From: JBBPZK01 sp965219175
GTDB lineage: Bacteria > Actinomycetota > Rubrobacteria > Rubrobacterales > Rubrobacteraceae
NCBI GenBank assembly: GCA_965219175.1
Contig: CBDCNI010000001.1
Coordinates: 1,550,001 to 1,614,000 of the forward strand
Direction of reading: 5' to 3'
DNA length: 64,000 bases
Part shown: positions 1 through 8,337 of the stretch, piece after piece
How positions within the stretch are numbered: the stretch's first letter is position 1
How the letters are laid out: the number at the start of each line of letters is the position of its first letter
Notes under the pieces: generated by a model
The model's input: only the letters and a program-made list of their open reading frames with translations
Databases searched by the model: none
What the model was told of the DNA's origin: nothing
Program-made: the position numbers and the translations under genes

Positions 1-230
1 ATCACGGCGCAGACCAGGGCGAAGATCAGGGGGTTCACAAAGTCTCCCCGCCTCGCTATGTTGCGAAAGAAGCCGACGGGATGGGTAACCAGATCCCCGA
101 CCGCCCCCACGAAGCTTTGCAGGGGATCAGTATAGGTAAACTCCGTTGTTGCAGAGCTGATGGATACTTTACCTGGGTCTTCACCAGGATTGTCTCCCGC
201 CACGCCGTAGTTCTGTTGATCCCTTTGCAT
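1..230 (-). CDS. Partial Yip1-family-like membrane protein (N-terminus)
   Basis: Reading the minus strand from ATG at 230 gives an open frame of 76 codons that runs off the left edge. It has a polar, acidic, glycine-rich start of about 35 residues. Then comes a stretch with DPLQSFVGAV and THPVGFFRNI followed by a hydrophobic run at the edge. That pattern, a soluble N-tail leading to a conserved amphipathic segment just before the first membrane helix, is typical of bacterial Yip1-domain membrane proteins of unknown function. An AAGGAG ribosome site lies about 9 bases upstream of the ATG. Family assignment is by motif memory only, because most of the protein is outside the window. Confidence 0.6.
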   Translation of the reverse strand, partial: MQRDQQNYGVAGDNPGEDPGKVSISSATTEFTYTDPLQSFVGAVGDLVTHPVGFFRNIARRGDFVNPLIFALVCAV

Positions 231-524
231 TACCAACTCCTTCTCTACGCTCTCCAGCTTACGAGATGAGCTTATTCCACAGCATGCGCCTTGCCATCGG
301 TCCAGAGGAGTAGTTCGGGTGGTCCTTCAGAACCAACCGTGTTTAATCTGGTTGTGGAAAGCGATTTCGCTGGCGAGGTGCTTTGCCCGGCATCGCGGTT
401 TCGTCGGTTGGTGAAGGACTACGAGAGGTTGCTCTCTACTCTAGCCGGGCTGCACTTCGTCGCCTTCGCTTGTCTTTTTCCGCGCCAAGCAACCTCTATC
501 CCCGGTACGGGTTCGTAATACGCT
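231..524. other. Intergenic region, no gene recognised
   Basis: Nearly 300 bases between the Yip1-like gene start and the end of the next minus-strand gene. Short frames on both strands have no ribosome site or recognisable protein character. I see no tRNA fold and no clear terminator. It must hold the promoter of the leftmost gene, but I cannot place it. Confidence 0.5.
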
Positions 525-959
525 CTAGCCGAGCGTCAGGTGCAGCATCCAGAGGACCAGGATTCCGCGCGCGCTCCAGGCAACGGTACGGACCCAGTTC
601 GAAGTGACCAGGAAACGGTGGGCGCCGGGGTCGAAGCTGAGCCCCAGAGTGCGATGTCCCGGCACCTGCAACAACGTGGTAGAGAGCCAGACGACGGCCA
701 GCAAGACCGCTCCTGCCCAGGGCAATAAGGCCGGCACAGGTTCCGGGGGCAGGAAAATCAGCAGCGCGGTCGTTGCCGCTTCCAGGAGCATCGGCGGCCC
801 GACGACGTAGGTCGTGAGGCGTGAGTGGTCCTCGGAGTAGGCCGTGAATGACTCAGCTCCTACGCTCCCGAAAAGTGGATAGTGGACCACCTGCACGAAC
901 CAGATCACACCTACCATCACGAGCGTCGCAGTCGCGTTCGCGAGGAGTAGAAGTTCCAC
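525..959 (-). CDS. Four-helix integral membrane protein, function unknown
   Basis: A 144-residue protein with about four hydrophobic helices (roughly residues 3-25, 52-72, 80-100 and 122-142). The N-terminal helix contains WFVQVVHYPLF, a histidine/aromatic-rich motif seen in a family of small uncharacterised bacterial membrane proteins. No catalytic motif is recognisable. It lies downstream of the FAD oxidoreductase gene on the same strand with about 20 bases between them, so the two are probably co-transcribed. Function is not inferred. Confidence 0.75.
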   Translation of the reverse strand: MELLLLANATATLVMVGVIWFVQVVHYPLFGSVGAESFTAYSEDHSRLTTYVVGPPMLLEAATTALLIFLPPEPVPALLPWAGAVLLAVVWLSTTLLQVPGHRTLGLSFDPGAHRFLVTSNWVRTVAWSARGILVLWMLHLTLG

Positions 960-978
960 GTATCGTTACCGGTGTTTC

Positions 979-1974
979 CTATTGCTCCCGGCCGAGCAGT
1001 CGGTCGGCGGCGGCGAGGCCGGAGAGTGACGCCCCTTCGACCTTCGGCTTGCTGAACGCGTCCCCGGCGAAGAGCAAAGGCGGGTCTTCATTAGCTGACA
1101 GGTACGAGTCTGGGTGGGCGTTCGTTACCCAACTGTAGCGCCAGCGGGCGAGTGAGGTGTCGAGCACCTTGCCTTCCAGAGACGTTCCTAGTTGTTGACC
1201 GGCGAGGTCGAGGAGTTGGCGGGAGATCTCCTCCTCGGGCTCGTCGTAGTGCTCGCGGCTCCAGCCCGGTCCGGCGTGGATGGTTATGCCGTTCGCCTCC
1301 GAGATGCCCTTCTGGCGATTGTCCCCGATCCAATCGAGCGGCTCACCCTTGATCTGGACACCACCGGGCTCCGGTATCACCGCCGGGCCGTCGAGCAGCG
1401 CCATGAGCGCCAGGCACGGATCGTAGGAGACCTCCTCCAACTCTCGCCGCACCTCATCCGAAAGTTCGAAGTTGCCGGAGGAGGCGAGCGCCAACGACTG
1501 CGGCACCGGAGCCGTCAGGATGAGGGCCGCGCCTTCCACCCGCATCCCGGACTCCGCAACCACTTCCCAAACACCGTCCCGCAGGTTTACCTCCACGACT
1601 CGCTCGCCGGTACGAACATCCAGGTCTCGCGCCAGGTACTTCGGGATGGACGTCATGCCTTGCGCGCCCCGGTAGCGGGGATGACCGTCTTCGCTACGCT
1701 CGCCACTCGCGTCCGTGAAACCACGGGTCCATTCCTCGACGACGCCGGCAGACATCCACTTTTCCACCAGCCCGCCGAATCGGTCACCTCGAACGGTGAA
1801 GAACTGGGTACCGTGGTCGAAGTTGCCGTCTCCGACGCGGCGGGTCGCCATCCGGCCGCCGACGCCGCGCCCCTTGTCCAGGACGACGACGCGCCACCCG
1901 CTGTCTCGCAACTCGTTGGCGGCGAGAAGGCCAGCCATACCGGCCCCGACTATTACGCAAGAGTTATCCGTCAT
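979..1974 (-). CDS. Renalase-like FAD/NAD(P)-binding oxidoreductase
   Basis: The N-terminus has the dinucleotide-binding motif VGAGMAGLLAANEL, then DKGRGVGGRMATRR and FDHGTQFF. This combination is typical of bacterial renalase-like flavoproteins, which oxidise aberrant dihydronicotinamide isomers in characterised members. The C-terminus carries the second FAD signature (LLFAGDAFSKPKVEGASLSGLAAAD). I chose ATG at 1974 because AGGTGA sits about 6 bases upstream; an in-frame GTG at 1983 directly abuts the stop of the upstream SDR gene and is the alternative. It is tightly linked to that SDR and the HDAC-like gene, suggesting one operon. Substrate is unknown. Length (331 aa) fits the family. Confidence 0.85.
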   Translation of the reverse strand: MTDNSCVIVGAGMAGLLAANELRDSGWRVVVLDKGRGVGGRMATRRVGDGNFDHGTQFFTVRGDRFGGLVEKWMSAGVVEEWTRGFTDASGERSEDGHPRYRGAQGMTSIPKYLARDLDVRTGERVVEVNLRDGVWEVVAESGMRVEGAALILTAPVPQSLALASSGNFELSDEVRRELEEVSYDPCLALMALLDGPAVIPEPGGVQIKGEPLDWIGDNRQKGISEANGITIHAGPGWSREHYDEPEEEISRQLLDLAGQQLGTSLEGKVLDTSLARWRYSWVTNAHPDSYLSANEDPPLLFAGDAFSKPKVEGASLSGLAAADRLLGREQ

Positions 1975-1983
1975 GGTCGTCAC

Positions 1984-2742
1984 CTAGCTGCTCTTGGAGC
2001 GTCGGGGGAGGGGGCGGAGGGTTGAGAGCCCGCCGTCGACGCCGATGACCTGTCCCGTCATCCAGCTCTGAGCCGGGTCCAGGAGCCAGGCTATGGCCGA
2101 GGCGATGTCTTCCGGCTCGCCGAGTCTTCCTAGAGGATGGAGGTCGAGGGAGGCCTGCCGGGCGGTGTCGCTGCGGGTCACGTTCGCCGTCATCTGCGTC
2201 TGGATGAGGCCGGGTGCGACCGCGTTAAAGCGGAGGCCGCGCGAAACGTAGGAGGCGGCGGAGGCGAGGGTCAGGCCGATCACTGCTCCCTTGGCCGCCG
2301 CCACCGCCTCGTGGTTGGCGAGCCCGACACGGGCCGCGACCGAGGAGATCAAAACTACAGAGCCGCCGTCGGGCATGTGGTTCGCCGCCGCTTTGACGGT
2401 CCCGAAAGCCGTATTCAGGTTGAGGGAGATAGTCTCGGAGAACTCATCCTCCGTGGTCAAATGGGCCGGCTTCAGCATGAAGGAGCCGACGCAGTTTGCC
2501 GCCCCGTCCACGCGCCCGAACTCTTCTTTGGCCTTTGCGAACAGCGCGTCTACTTCCTTCGTTTTCGTCGCGTCGAGCGCGGAGGTAAGGGCGCCGTGCT
2601 CTTTTTCGAGAGCCGCCAACTTCTCCTCGTCGCGGGCTCCGGCGACTACGCGGGCGCCGCTTTCAGAGAGACGGCGGCACAGCTCGCTGCCGATGCCGCC
2701 CGTCGCGCCGAGTATGACGTAGACCGGGGTTTCGTTATCCAT
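1984..2742 (-). CDS. SDR-family protein with altered catalytic tyrosine
   Basis: A 252-residue Rossmann protein with the SDR coenzyme motif GATGGIGSEL near residue 13, the central NCVG motif (usually NNAG), the catalytic serine in LISSVAA, and a typical C-terminal PLGRLGEPEDIA ... GGL segment. The YxxxK active-site motif reads VAAAK: the lysine is present but the tyrosine position is valine (segment NHEAVAAAKGAV). That variant may be a divergent or non-catalytic subfamily. Its start overlaps the 3' end of the HDAC-like gene by 8 bases and its stop abuts the renalase-like gene, so the three genes are probably translated from one message. Confidence 0.88.
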   Translation of the reverse strand: MDNETPVYVILGATGGIGSELCRRLSESGARVVAGARDEEKLAALEKEHGALTSALDATKTKEVDALFAKAKEEFGRVDGAANCVGSFMLKPAHLTTEDEFSETISLNLNTAFGTVKAAANHMPDGGSVVLISSVAARVGLANHEAVAAAKGAVIGLTLASAASYVSRGLRFNAVAPGLIQTQMTANVTRSDTARQASLDLHPLGRLGEPEDIASAIAWLLDPAQSWMTGQVIGVDGGLSTLRPLPRRSKSS

Positions 2743-3661
2743 GATGGGCGGGGCCTTTCTGTAGCCGGTGAAGCTCTGCCGCCTTCATTATGGACTGGAA
2801 GTGAACGTCTACTGTGTGCGAGATCTCGTTTGCGTATCCTCCGGCCATTGTCAGGGCTACCGGGATGTCGCGTTCGCGGCAGGTTTCTAAGACCATACGG
2901 TCCCGTTCGGCGAGCCCTTCCTTGCTCACCGAGAGGCGACCGAGCCTGTCTCCCTCGAACGGGTCCGCGCCTGCCAGGTAGATCGCAAGTTGCGCCCCCG
3001 AGGCGTCGAGCGCTTTCTCGAGCCCGCCCTCCAATGCTTCCAAGAACGCAGTATCGTCCGCGCCGTCGGGGAGGGCCACGTCCAGGTCGCTCTCTTCCTT
3101 GTGAAACGGAAAGTTCTTCGCGCCGTGGATCGAGAAAGTAAACACGGATGAATCTCCCCGCAGGATGGCCGCAGACCCGTTCCCCTGATGCACGTCGGTG
3201 TCGATCAGGACGACCCGTTCTACAGATCCTTCGTCCTGTAACGCCCGGGCGGTGATGGCGCTGTCGTTGAAGACGCAGTACCCTTCGCCCCGGTCGGCGA
3301 AAGCGTGGTGGGTGCCGCCGGCCAGGTTCGCGGCGAACCCCTCTTCGAGTGCGGCCCGGCAGGCCCCCAAAGTGCCGCCGGAAGCCCGGCGCGAGCGCTC
3401 GACCATCTCCTCCGACCATGGGAAACCTATGCGGCGCATCTCTTTCTTGGAGACGGTCCCATCCACGACGCGCTCCAGATAACCTTCGTCGTGGGCGCGT
3501 AGGATCTCCTGGTCCGTGACCGCCTCCGGGACTCGCAGTTCTCCGGGGCCGCAAATTCCCGCAGCCTCGACCCGCTCGCGGAACATCGAATACTTGACCA
3601 TCGGGAAACGGTGTCCCTCGGGCAGCGGCAGAACGAACAGGTCGCTGTAGAAGACTTTCAT
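2735..3661 (-). CDS. Histone deacetylase-family (AcuC-like) protein
   Basis: About 308 residues from the ATG at 3661. The zinc-amidohydrolase signatures of the HDAC superfamily are visible: AGGTHHAFADRGEGYCVFND with the paired histidines, DTDVHQGNG with the metal-binding Asp and His, FSIHG, and AGADPFEGDRLG supplying the last metal Asp. Bacterial members deacetylate acetyl-lysine, acetylpolyamines or small molecules; the substrate here is unknown. The frame continues upstream of 3661, but that part lacks family character, and an alternative ATG at 3679 adds only six residues. It heads a minus-strand operon with the SDR and renalase-like genes and diverges from the DUF72 gene. Confidence 0.9.
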   Translation of the reverse strand: MKVFYSDLFVLPLPEGHRFPMVKYSMFRERVEAAGICGPGELRVPEAVTDQEILRAHDEGYLERVVDGTVSKKEMRRIGFPWSEEMVERSRRASGGTLGACRAALEEGFAANLAGGTHHAFADRGEGYCVFNDSAITARALQDEGSVERVVLIDTDVHQGNGSAAILRGDSSVFTFSIHGAKNFPFHKEESDLDVALPDGADDTAFLEALEGGLEKALDASGAQLAIYLAGADPFEGDRLGRLSVSKEGLAERDRMVLETCRERDIPVALTMAGGYANEISHTVDVHFQSIMKAAELHRLQKGPAHHG

Positions 3662-3754
3662 CGGACCAATGTAGTACATCCCGAGAGGCGGCGTGGGGAG
3701 AGCTTTTATAAAACAGCCCCTCGCGCTGTGGTAGCATCCTCTGCTTACAAGAGT

Positions 3755-4561
3755 TTGGAACCTTACGGACAACAACGCCTCTTCGAGGAGACACCTGGAG
3801 AGATAGAGCCGCCGGAGCCCGGCCTCTACCTCGGTACCTCCGGCTGGTCCTACGCCGACTGGGAAGGGAGCGTCTACCCTGAGAACCTTCCTGCCGCATC
3901 CCGGCTCGCTGAGTACGTCAAGGACTACGCAACCGTCGAGATAGACTCGACCTTCTACGGCACTCCACGGCGCGGGACGGTCGAGCGCTGGCGTCAGGTT
4001 GCGCCGGAAGGCTTCCTCTTTTCCGCCAAGTTCCCTCGGGAGATCTCCCACGAGAAAGTTCTCGTCGGCTGCGAGCGTGAGGCGGAGGCATTCGTCGGCA
4101 CTATGGGTTATCTCGGGGAGAAGCTCGGGCCGCTTCTATTGCAGTTGCCACCGTATTTCCCGGCGGGTGAGATCGAGACGCTTGACCTCTTTCTGTCCAG
4201 GTTGCCGGGAGGATTCCGGTACGCGGTGGAGGTGCGCCACCGCAGTTGGGTCGGTTCTGATCTTCCCGACCTGTTGCGGGAACGAAACGCGGCGCTCGTC
4301 CTAGTTGATTACCCGAAGATGCCGCGAATGGAACAGGCGACCACCGACTTCTCATACATCCGATGGCTCGGCGACAGGAACGAGTTTCCCTCCGGGCATA
4401 CGCACCCCAAAAAGGACCGCAAAGACGACCTGAGCTGGTGGTCGGGAGTCGTGGATGGGTTCCTGCGAGAAGGCAAGACTGTGTTCGCTTACGCCAACAA
4501 CCACTACCAGAATCACTCTCCCTCGACGCTGGAGCAGTTTCTGGAGATCAGGGGAAGTTAG
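3755..4561 (+). CDS. DUF72 family protein
   Basis: A TIM-barrel-like DUF72 (YecE) protein. Diagnostic segments are YLGTSGWSYADWEGSVYP near the start, EIDSTFYGTPRRGTVERWR, FSAKFPREISH, LLLQLPPYF, YAVEVRHRSW and, near the C-terminus, VFAYANNHYQNHSPSTLEQF. Length (about 268 aa) fits the family. No enzymatic activity is established for the family. The start is uncertain: TTG at 3755 precedes EPYGQQRLF, while GTG at 3728 is the other candidate; neither has a strong ribosome site. It diverges from the HDAC-like gene, and its stop lies two bases before the next gene start. Confidence 0.88.
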   Translation: MEPYGQQRLFEETPGEIEPPEPGLYLGTSGWSYADWEGSVYPENLPAASRLAEYVKDYATVEIDSTFYGTPRRGTVERWRQVAPEGFLFSAKFPREISHEKVLVGCEREAEAFVGTMGYLGEKLGPLLLQLPPYFPAGEIETLDLFLSRLPGGFRYAVEVRHRSWVGSDLPDLLRERNAALVLVDYPKMPRMEQATTDFSYIRWLGDRNEFPSGHTHPKKDRKDDLSWWSGVVDGFLREGKTVFAYANNHYQNHSPSTLEQFLEIRGS

Positions 4562-4563
4562 GC

Positions 4564-5355
4564 GTGGCGGTCCCGGTCGTCTTCAGCACGGGCTCTCTGT
4601 ATCCGTTTGGCCTGGAACGGGTCTTTGGTTGGGCGGCGCAGGTTGGGTTCGACGGCGTGGAAGTCATGATGGACGAGCGTTGGGACACCCACCAATCCGA
4701 TTATTTGAACGGGTTGAGCGAGAAATACGGGGTGCGGATCCAGGCGCTACACCCACCCATCAGGCGCGGGGCGTGGGGGCTCGGGGCGGAGGAAACCCTG
4801 GTCAGGAGCGTCCGGCTCGCCCGTAAGATCGGGGCCGAAACGGTCGTCGCCCATCCACCTTCTCTCGGGAGACCGCTTGCCCGGTGGAGAGAAGGAGCGT
4901 TGGCCGAAGCGCGGAACCAGGGTGTCACGGTGGCGGTCGAGAACATGCCGAGGGGCGAAGCCCGCAGGTTCTTCATAGTCCGAAACCGACGGGTCTGCGA
5001 GCCGGAAGACCTGGCCGGACTCGGAGACGTGACGCTCGACACCAGCCACCTCGGGGCGAGCGGCCTGGACCCGATGCGCGCCTGGGACACGCTGAAGGAC
5101 CGCTTGCGCCACGTACACCTCTCCGACTCGAACTATATCCCCGGCCGCGACGAGCATCGTCTGCCGGGCAAGGGGAAGCTGCCGCTGAAAGAATTGCTCG
5201 CGGCAATCGGGGGGAGCAATTATCCCGGTGTGGTGAGCCTGGAGCTAAAACCGTGGCCGCTCGGGACGCCGCATCCGGAGAAGATACTCTCGAACATGAG
5301 CGCGGCGCTGGAGTTCACGCGCGAGGGATTGGGACGCGCTACCTCTTCGCTTTAG
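4564..5355 (+). CDS. Sugar phosphate isomerase/epimerase-like TIM-barrel protein
   Basis: A 263-residue protein of the xylose isomerase-like TIM-barrel superfamily. It has the N-terminal strand-loop VVFSTGSLYPFGLERVFGWA, GFDGVEVMMD, a central ALHPP and VVAHPPS metal-site histidine pair, VAVENMPRG with the conserved Glu, TLDTSHLGAS, HVHLSDSNY and SLELKPW. These provide the usual Glu/Asp/His divalent-metal ligands. The GTG start lies two bases after the DUF72 stop, indicating translational coupling. Substrate is not predictable. Its 3' end overlaps the convergent beta-lactamase-like gene by 17 bases. Confidence 0.87.
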   Translation: MAVPVVFSTGSLYPFGLERVFGWAAQVGFDGVEVMMDERWDTHQSDYLNGLSEKYGVRIQALHPPIRRGAWGLGAEETLVRSVRLARKIGAETVVAHPPSLGRPLARWREGALAEARNQGVTVAVENMPRGEARRFFIVRNRRVCEPEDLAGLGDVTLDTSHLGASGLDPMRAWDTLKDRLRHVHLSDSNYIPGRDEHRLPGKGKLPLKELLAAIGGSNYPGVVSLELKPWPLGTPHPEKILSNMSAALEFTREGLGRATSSL

Positions 5356-7084
5356 GGTTGAGCTTCGCCCGCTTCTTGACGCTGCTCTTTTCGAGAAATT
5401 TGCCCGATTCAGCTTGCCAGACGCCTTTGGAGACCAGTGCGATCATGTTTCCGCCATCCTGGAGGCTGTCGGAGCCGTATTTGGAGAAGACGGCCAGCAC
5501 GTAGGGCCGGTTGTTGTACTCCACGATCCCGACGTCGTTGTAAGTACGGTCGATCCAACCGCCCTTGTTCGCGACCTTGACGTCCGGGGGGACGCCGGCT
5601 TCCATCCAGAACTCCAGGTTATTTTGCTCCATCAAGCCGATCATCTCGTGACAACTCTGCTCGCCGGCGGCTTTGTTGTCGTAAACCTTAGCGAGAAGCG
5701 TCGCCATGTCTTTAGGCGTGCTCCTGTTGTCCAGGTTCGGGACGGCGGCCCGTTCGCTCGAAACTTTCTGGTAGAGAGTGGTGTCGTTGGCGCCCAAAGA
5801 GTGGGCGACCTGGTTGACGTACTCGCGTCCCCCGACGATGCGGGTCAGGGCGTTAGTGGCGACGTTGTCCGATTGGGTGATCATGAGCCACAAGTAGTCC
5901 TCGATGGTCTGCGGCGTCCCGGCAGGCTCCCACTGCAACCCGCCCGCCCCGGTCGCGTAGTCTTCTTTTTTCGTTTTGTAGAGGTCTTTGTAGGAGAGCT
6001 TGCCCTCGTCTATCCGACGGAAGACGGCGATCATGACCGGCACCTTTATGACGGACGCCGTAAAGAATTCCTCGTTCGGACGCACGCCGTAACCGGACCC
6101 GCTTTTCAGGTCAACGGCGTAGAAACCGGCTATTCCTGGATATCCTTCCACCGCGCTCTGCGCCGACTTGAGGCCGGGCAGGATGCTATTCTGGTCGATG
6201 CTTCCCTGGATGACCGCGCTGGTCGGGTCGAAGTGAGCCTTCTCCGAACCGGACGCCTTCTCCTGCTTTACGAGCTTCTTCGGGAAGCCGGGAGCTTCTG
6301 TCGAGGTGATGTTCTCCCCGATGGCGACTACCGTATAGAGGCCGTCTTTACCCGTCAGGTAGACGTTTGTGTGCTTGCTTTTGTCTTTCTTCTTCTCGAC
6401 GGTAACAGCATAGTATTCGCCGCTGCTCCGAACTTTGCCGGCGGTCCACTCGCCTTTCTCGGCCGTTTGCTGGGCTATGACCCCGACCGCGAGGTCCGAC
6501 GGGCTAGAGGCGGAGCCCGAGGTCTGCGGAGGAAATTCGAGCGTCTTGGCTAGGTCGCGTGGGATGTCTCTTAGTACGGCGTCCGGGTCTTCCGGGTAAG
6601 TGTTTTCATCTACCAGGACGGAGCGCTCGGTCTTCCAGAACTTTCCGTTTCGGTGCAGGAACACGGAGTAGTATCCTGCCTCCCGATCCGGGGCCTGCAC
6701 CCTAATTGACGCCCAGGAGGGATCCAGGACGCTCTGGTGGGCGATTCCGATGTCTTTGCGCGACAGGTACGGTAGCTGCGGGGCGATGCTCTGGTAGGCG
6801 ACGTTCGAGAGCGTCTGCGGGTAAGGGTTCGGGGCCTTTACACGGTTGGAGCCCACATCCGGCGGTATGACCGAGGCGTAGCCGTGCTTCGGGCCTTTGG
6901 CCGCTTTCGAGGGAGAACTCTTTCCTTGCAGGAGGCCTCCTACGGTCAGGCTCACCAGGAGCGCCGCGACCGCGGCGAGAACTATAAACGCTCCCGCCTT
7001 CCTCTGGCGCGACTTCGCCCGCTGCTTCTTCCTGAACTTGCGGGCTTCGCTCGCGGATTCTATTTTGTTCCGCCCCTCCATCAA
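5339..7084 (-). CDS. Membrane-anchored class A beta-lactamase-like serine hydrolase
   Basis: A 581-residue protein. A basic cytoplasmic N-tail (KKQRAKSRQRK) precedes one hydrophobic anchor (about residues 31-52), so the bulk should be extracytoplasmic. After a long unassigned middle region, the last 240 residues carry the class A motifs: SVIK (SxxK nucleophile, about residue 343), SDN (about 404) and NKGGW (KTG-box equivalent, about 507). It may be a beta-lactamase or a related cell-wall serine hydrolase; the large N-terminal part is unusual for secreted penicillinases, which are near 290 residues. It starts at the paired ATG codons at 7084 and diverges from the aminopeptidase gene. Confidence 0.85.
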   Translation of the reverse strand: MMEGRNKIESASEARKFRKKQRAKSRQRKAGAFIVLAAVAALLVSLTVGGLLQGKSSPSKAAKGPKHGYASVIPPDVGSNRVKAPNPYPQTLSNVAYQSIAPQLPYLSRKDIGIAHQSVLDPSWASIRVQAPDREAGYYSVFLHRNGKFWKTERSVLVDENTYPEDPDAVLRDIPRDLAKTLEFPPQTSGSASSPSDLAVGVIAQQTAEKGEWTAGKVRSSGEYYAVTVEKKKDKSKHTNVYLTGKDGLYTVVAIGENITSTEAPGFPKKLVKQEKASGSEKAHFDPTSAVIQGSIDQNSILPGLKSAQSAVEGYPGIAGFYAVDLKSGSGYGVRPNEEFFTASVIKVPVMIAVFRRIDEGKLSYKDLYKTKKEDYATGAGGLQWEPAGTPQTIEDYLWLMITQSDNVATNALTRIVGGREYVNQVAHSLGANDTTLYQKVSSERAAVPNLDNRSTPKDMATLLAKVYDNKAAGEQSCHEMIGLMEQNNLEFWMEAGVPPDVKVANKGGWIDRTYNDVGIVEYNNRPYVLAVFSKYGSDSLQDGGNMIALVSKGVWQAESGKFLEKSSVKKRAKLNPKAKR

Positions 7085-7194
7085 GGGAAGTATTGTAGCC
7101 GACTATTGTGTGTTTTGCGGGCCGAGGGCAGAGAGCAGAGATGGTAAGCTCTTTTTTCGACAAATCTTCCGACTTGAGCTGGAGGCGCACTACA

Positions 7195-8313
7195 TTGAGA
7201 GACGGGCGGCTGGAGAAACTGGCGAGGGTGTTGGTCGATTATTCCGTGAGAGCGGGGGAGAGGGAGCAGGTCGTTCTCTCCGGCGGCGCGGGGGCGGAGC
7301 CTTTGATCAAGGAAGTCTACAAACGCCTCCTGGAAGTTGGGGCGCTCCCGGTTCCACAGGTCGCTCTGCCCGGCATGCAGGAGATTTTCTTCGAGCACGC
7401 CAAAGACCTCCACTACGAGAAAACTCCTTCCATCTCACGGGCTATCTACGATGAGGCGGACGCCTTTATCTCAATCATGGCACCCCAGAACACCCGCGCT
7501 CTCGCCGGGGTGGACCCATCCAAGCAGCAGGCTATAGGTAAGAGGGATCGGGCGTTGCAGGAGATCGTGCTCGAAAAAGACCGTTGGATCCTCACTCTCT
7601 TCCCAACGGAAGCCCTTGCTCAGGAATCTGACATGAGTCTAACCGACTACGAGGACTTCGTTTTCGGGGCGATGGCTCTCGATACAGATGACCCGGTCGG
7701 CTTCTGGCGCGAGAAATCTAAAGAGCAAGGCCGCCTCATAGAGCGGCTGGAGCAGGCGCGCGAAGTCCGAATCGTCGGTCCCGGCCCCGGCTCCGGCCCT
7801 GGCACGGACCTCACGCTCTCCATAGACGGTCGTAAATTCATCAACGGCTGCGGCACCCACAATATGCCCTGCGGCGAAGTCTTTACCGGCCCGGTCGAGG
7901 ATTCGGCCGAGGGGACCGTCTACTTCGGCGTGCCGGTGGCGGTCGGCGGTCGCGAGGTCTCCGGCGTCCACTTGAAGTTCGAGAAAGGAAAGGTGGTCGA
8001 GGCGAGCGCCGAGAAGGGCGAGGAGTACCTCAAGACCATGCTCGACACCGACGAGGGCGCGCGGTATCTGGGAGAGTTGGGGATCGGGACGAACTACGGC
8101 ATCGGGCGCGCCACCAGGAACATCCTCTTCGACGAGAAGCTCGGCGGCACGGTACATCTGGCGGTCGGGCGTTCCTACGCCTCGACCGGCGGCAAGAACG
8201 ATTCGAGTGTCCACTGGGACCTTATCTGCGACCTCCGCGACGGCGGCGAGTTGTACGCCGACGGCGACCTGATCCAGAAAGACGGCCGTTTCCCGGACTT
8301 CGATATCTCCTAG
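7195..8313 (+). CDS. M29-family (thermophilic) metallo-aminopeptidase
   Basis: Matches the M29 aminopeptidase family (AmpS/AmpII type): LEKLARVLVDYSV at the start, GCGTHNMPCGEVFTGPVEDSAEGTVYF with the metal-binding Glu, FEKGKVVEASAEKGEEYL, LGELGIGTNYGI, and GRSYASTGGKNDSSVHWDLICDL with the C-terminal His/Asp ligands. These enzymes remove N-terminal residues in the cytosol using two metal ions. I prefer the TTG at 7195: GGAGG at 7181-7185 sits 9 bases upstream and family members normally begin close to LEKLA. ATG at 7141 would add 18 atypical residues and has no good ribosome site. Length (372 aa) fits. Confidence 0.9.
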   Translation: MRDGRLEKLARVLVDYSVRAGEREQVVLSGGAGAEPLIKEVYKRLLEVGALPVPQVALPGMQEIFFEHAKDLHYEKTPSISRAIYDEADAFISIMAPQNTRALAGVDPSKQQAIGKRDRALQEIVLEKDRWILTLFPTEALAQESDMSLTDYEDFVFGAMALDTDDPVGFWREKSKEQGRLIERLEQAREVRIVGPGPGSGPGTDLTLSIDGRKFINGCGTHNMPCGEVFTGPVEDSAEGTVYFGVPVAVGGREVSGVHLKFEKGKVVEASAEKGEEYLKTMLDTDEGARYLGELGIGTNYGIGRATRNILFDEKLGGTVHLAVGRSYASTGGKNDSSVHWDLICDLRDGGELYADGDLIQKDGRFPDFDIS

Positions 8314-8337
8314 CGCCCCGGCGTTTCGCAGGTAGAG

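Noticed and set aside
2646..3899. 417-residue minus-strand frame overlapping the HDAC-like gene
   Set aside because: Arg/Pro-rich composition typical of an out-of-frame reading of the HDAC gene, which has all its catalytic motifs in the other frame.
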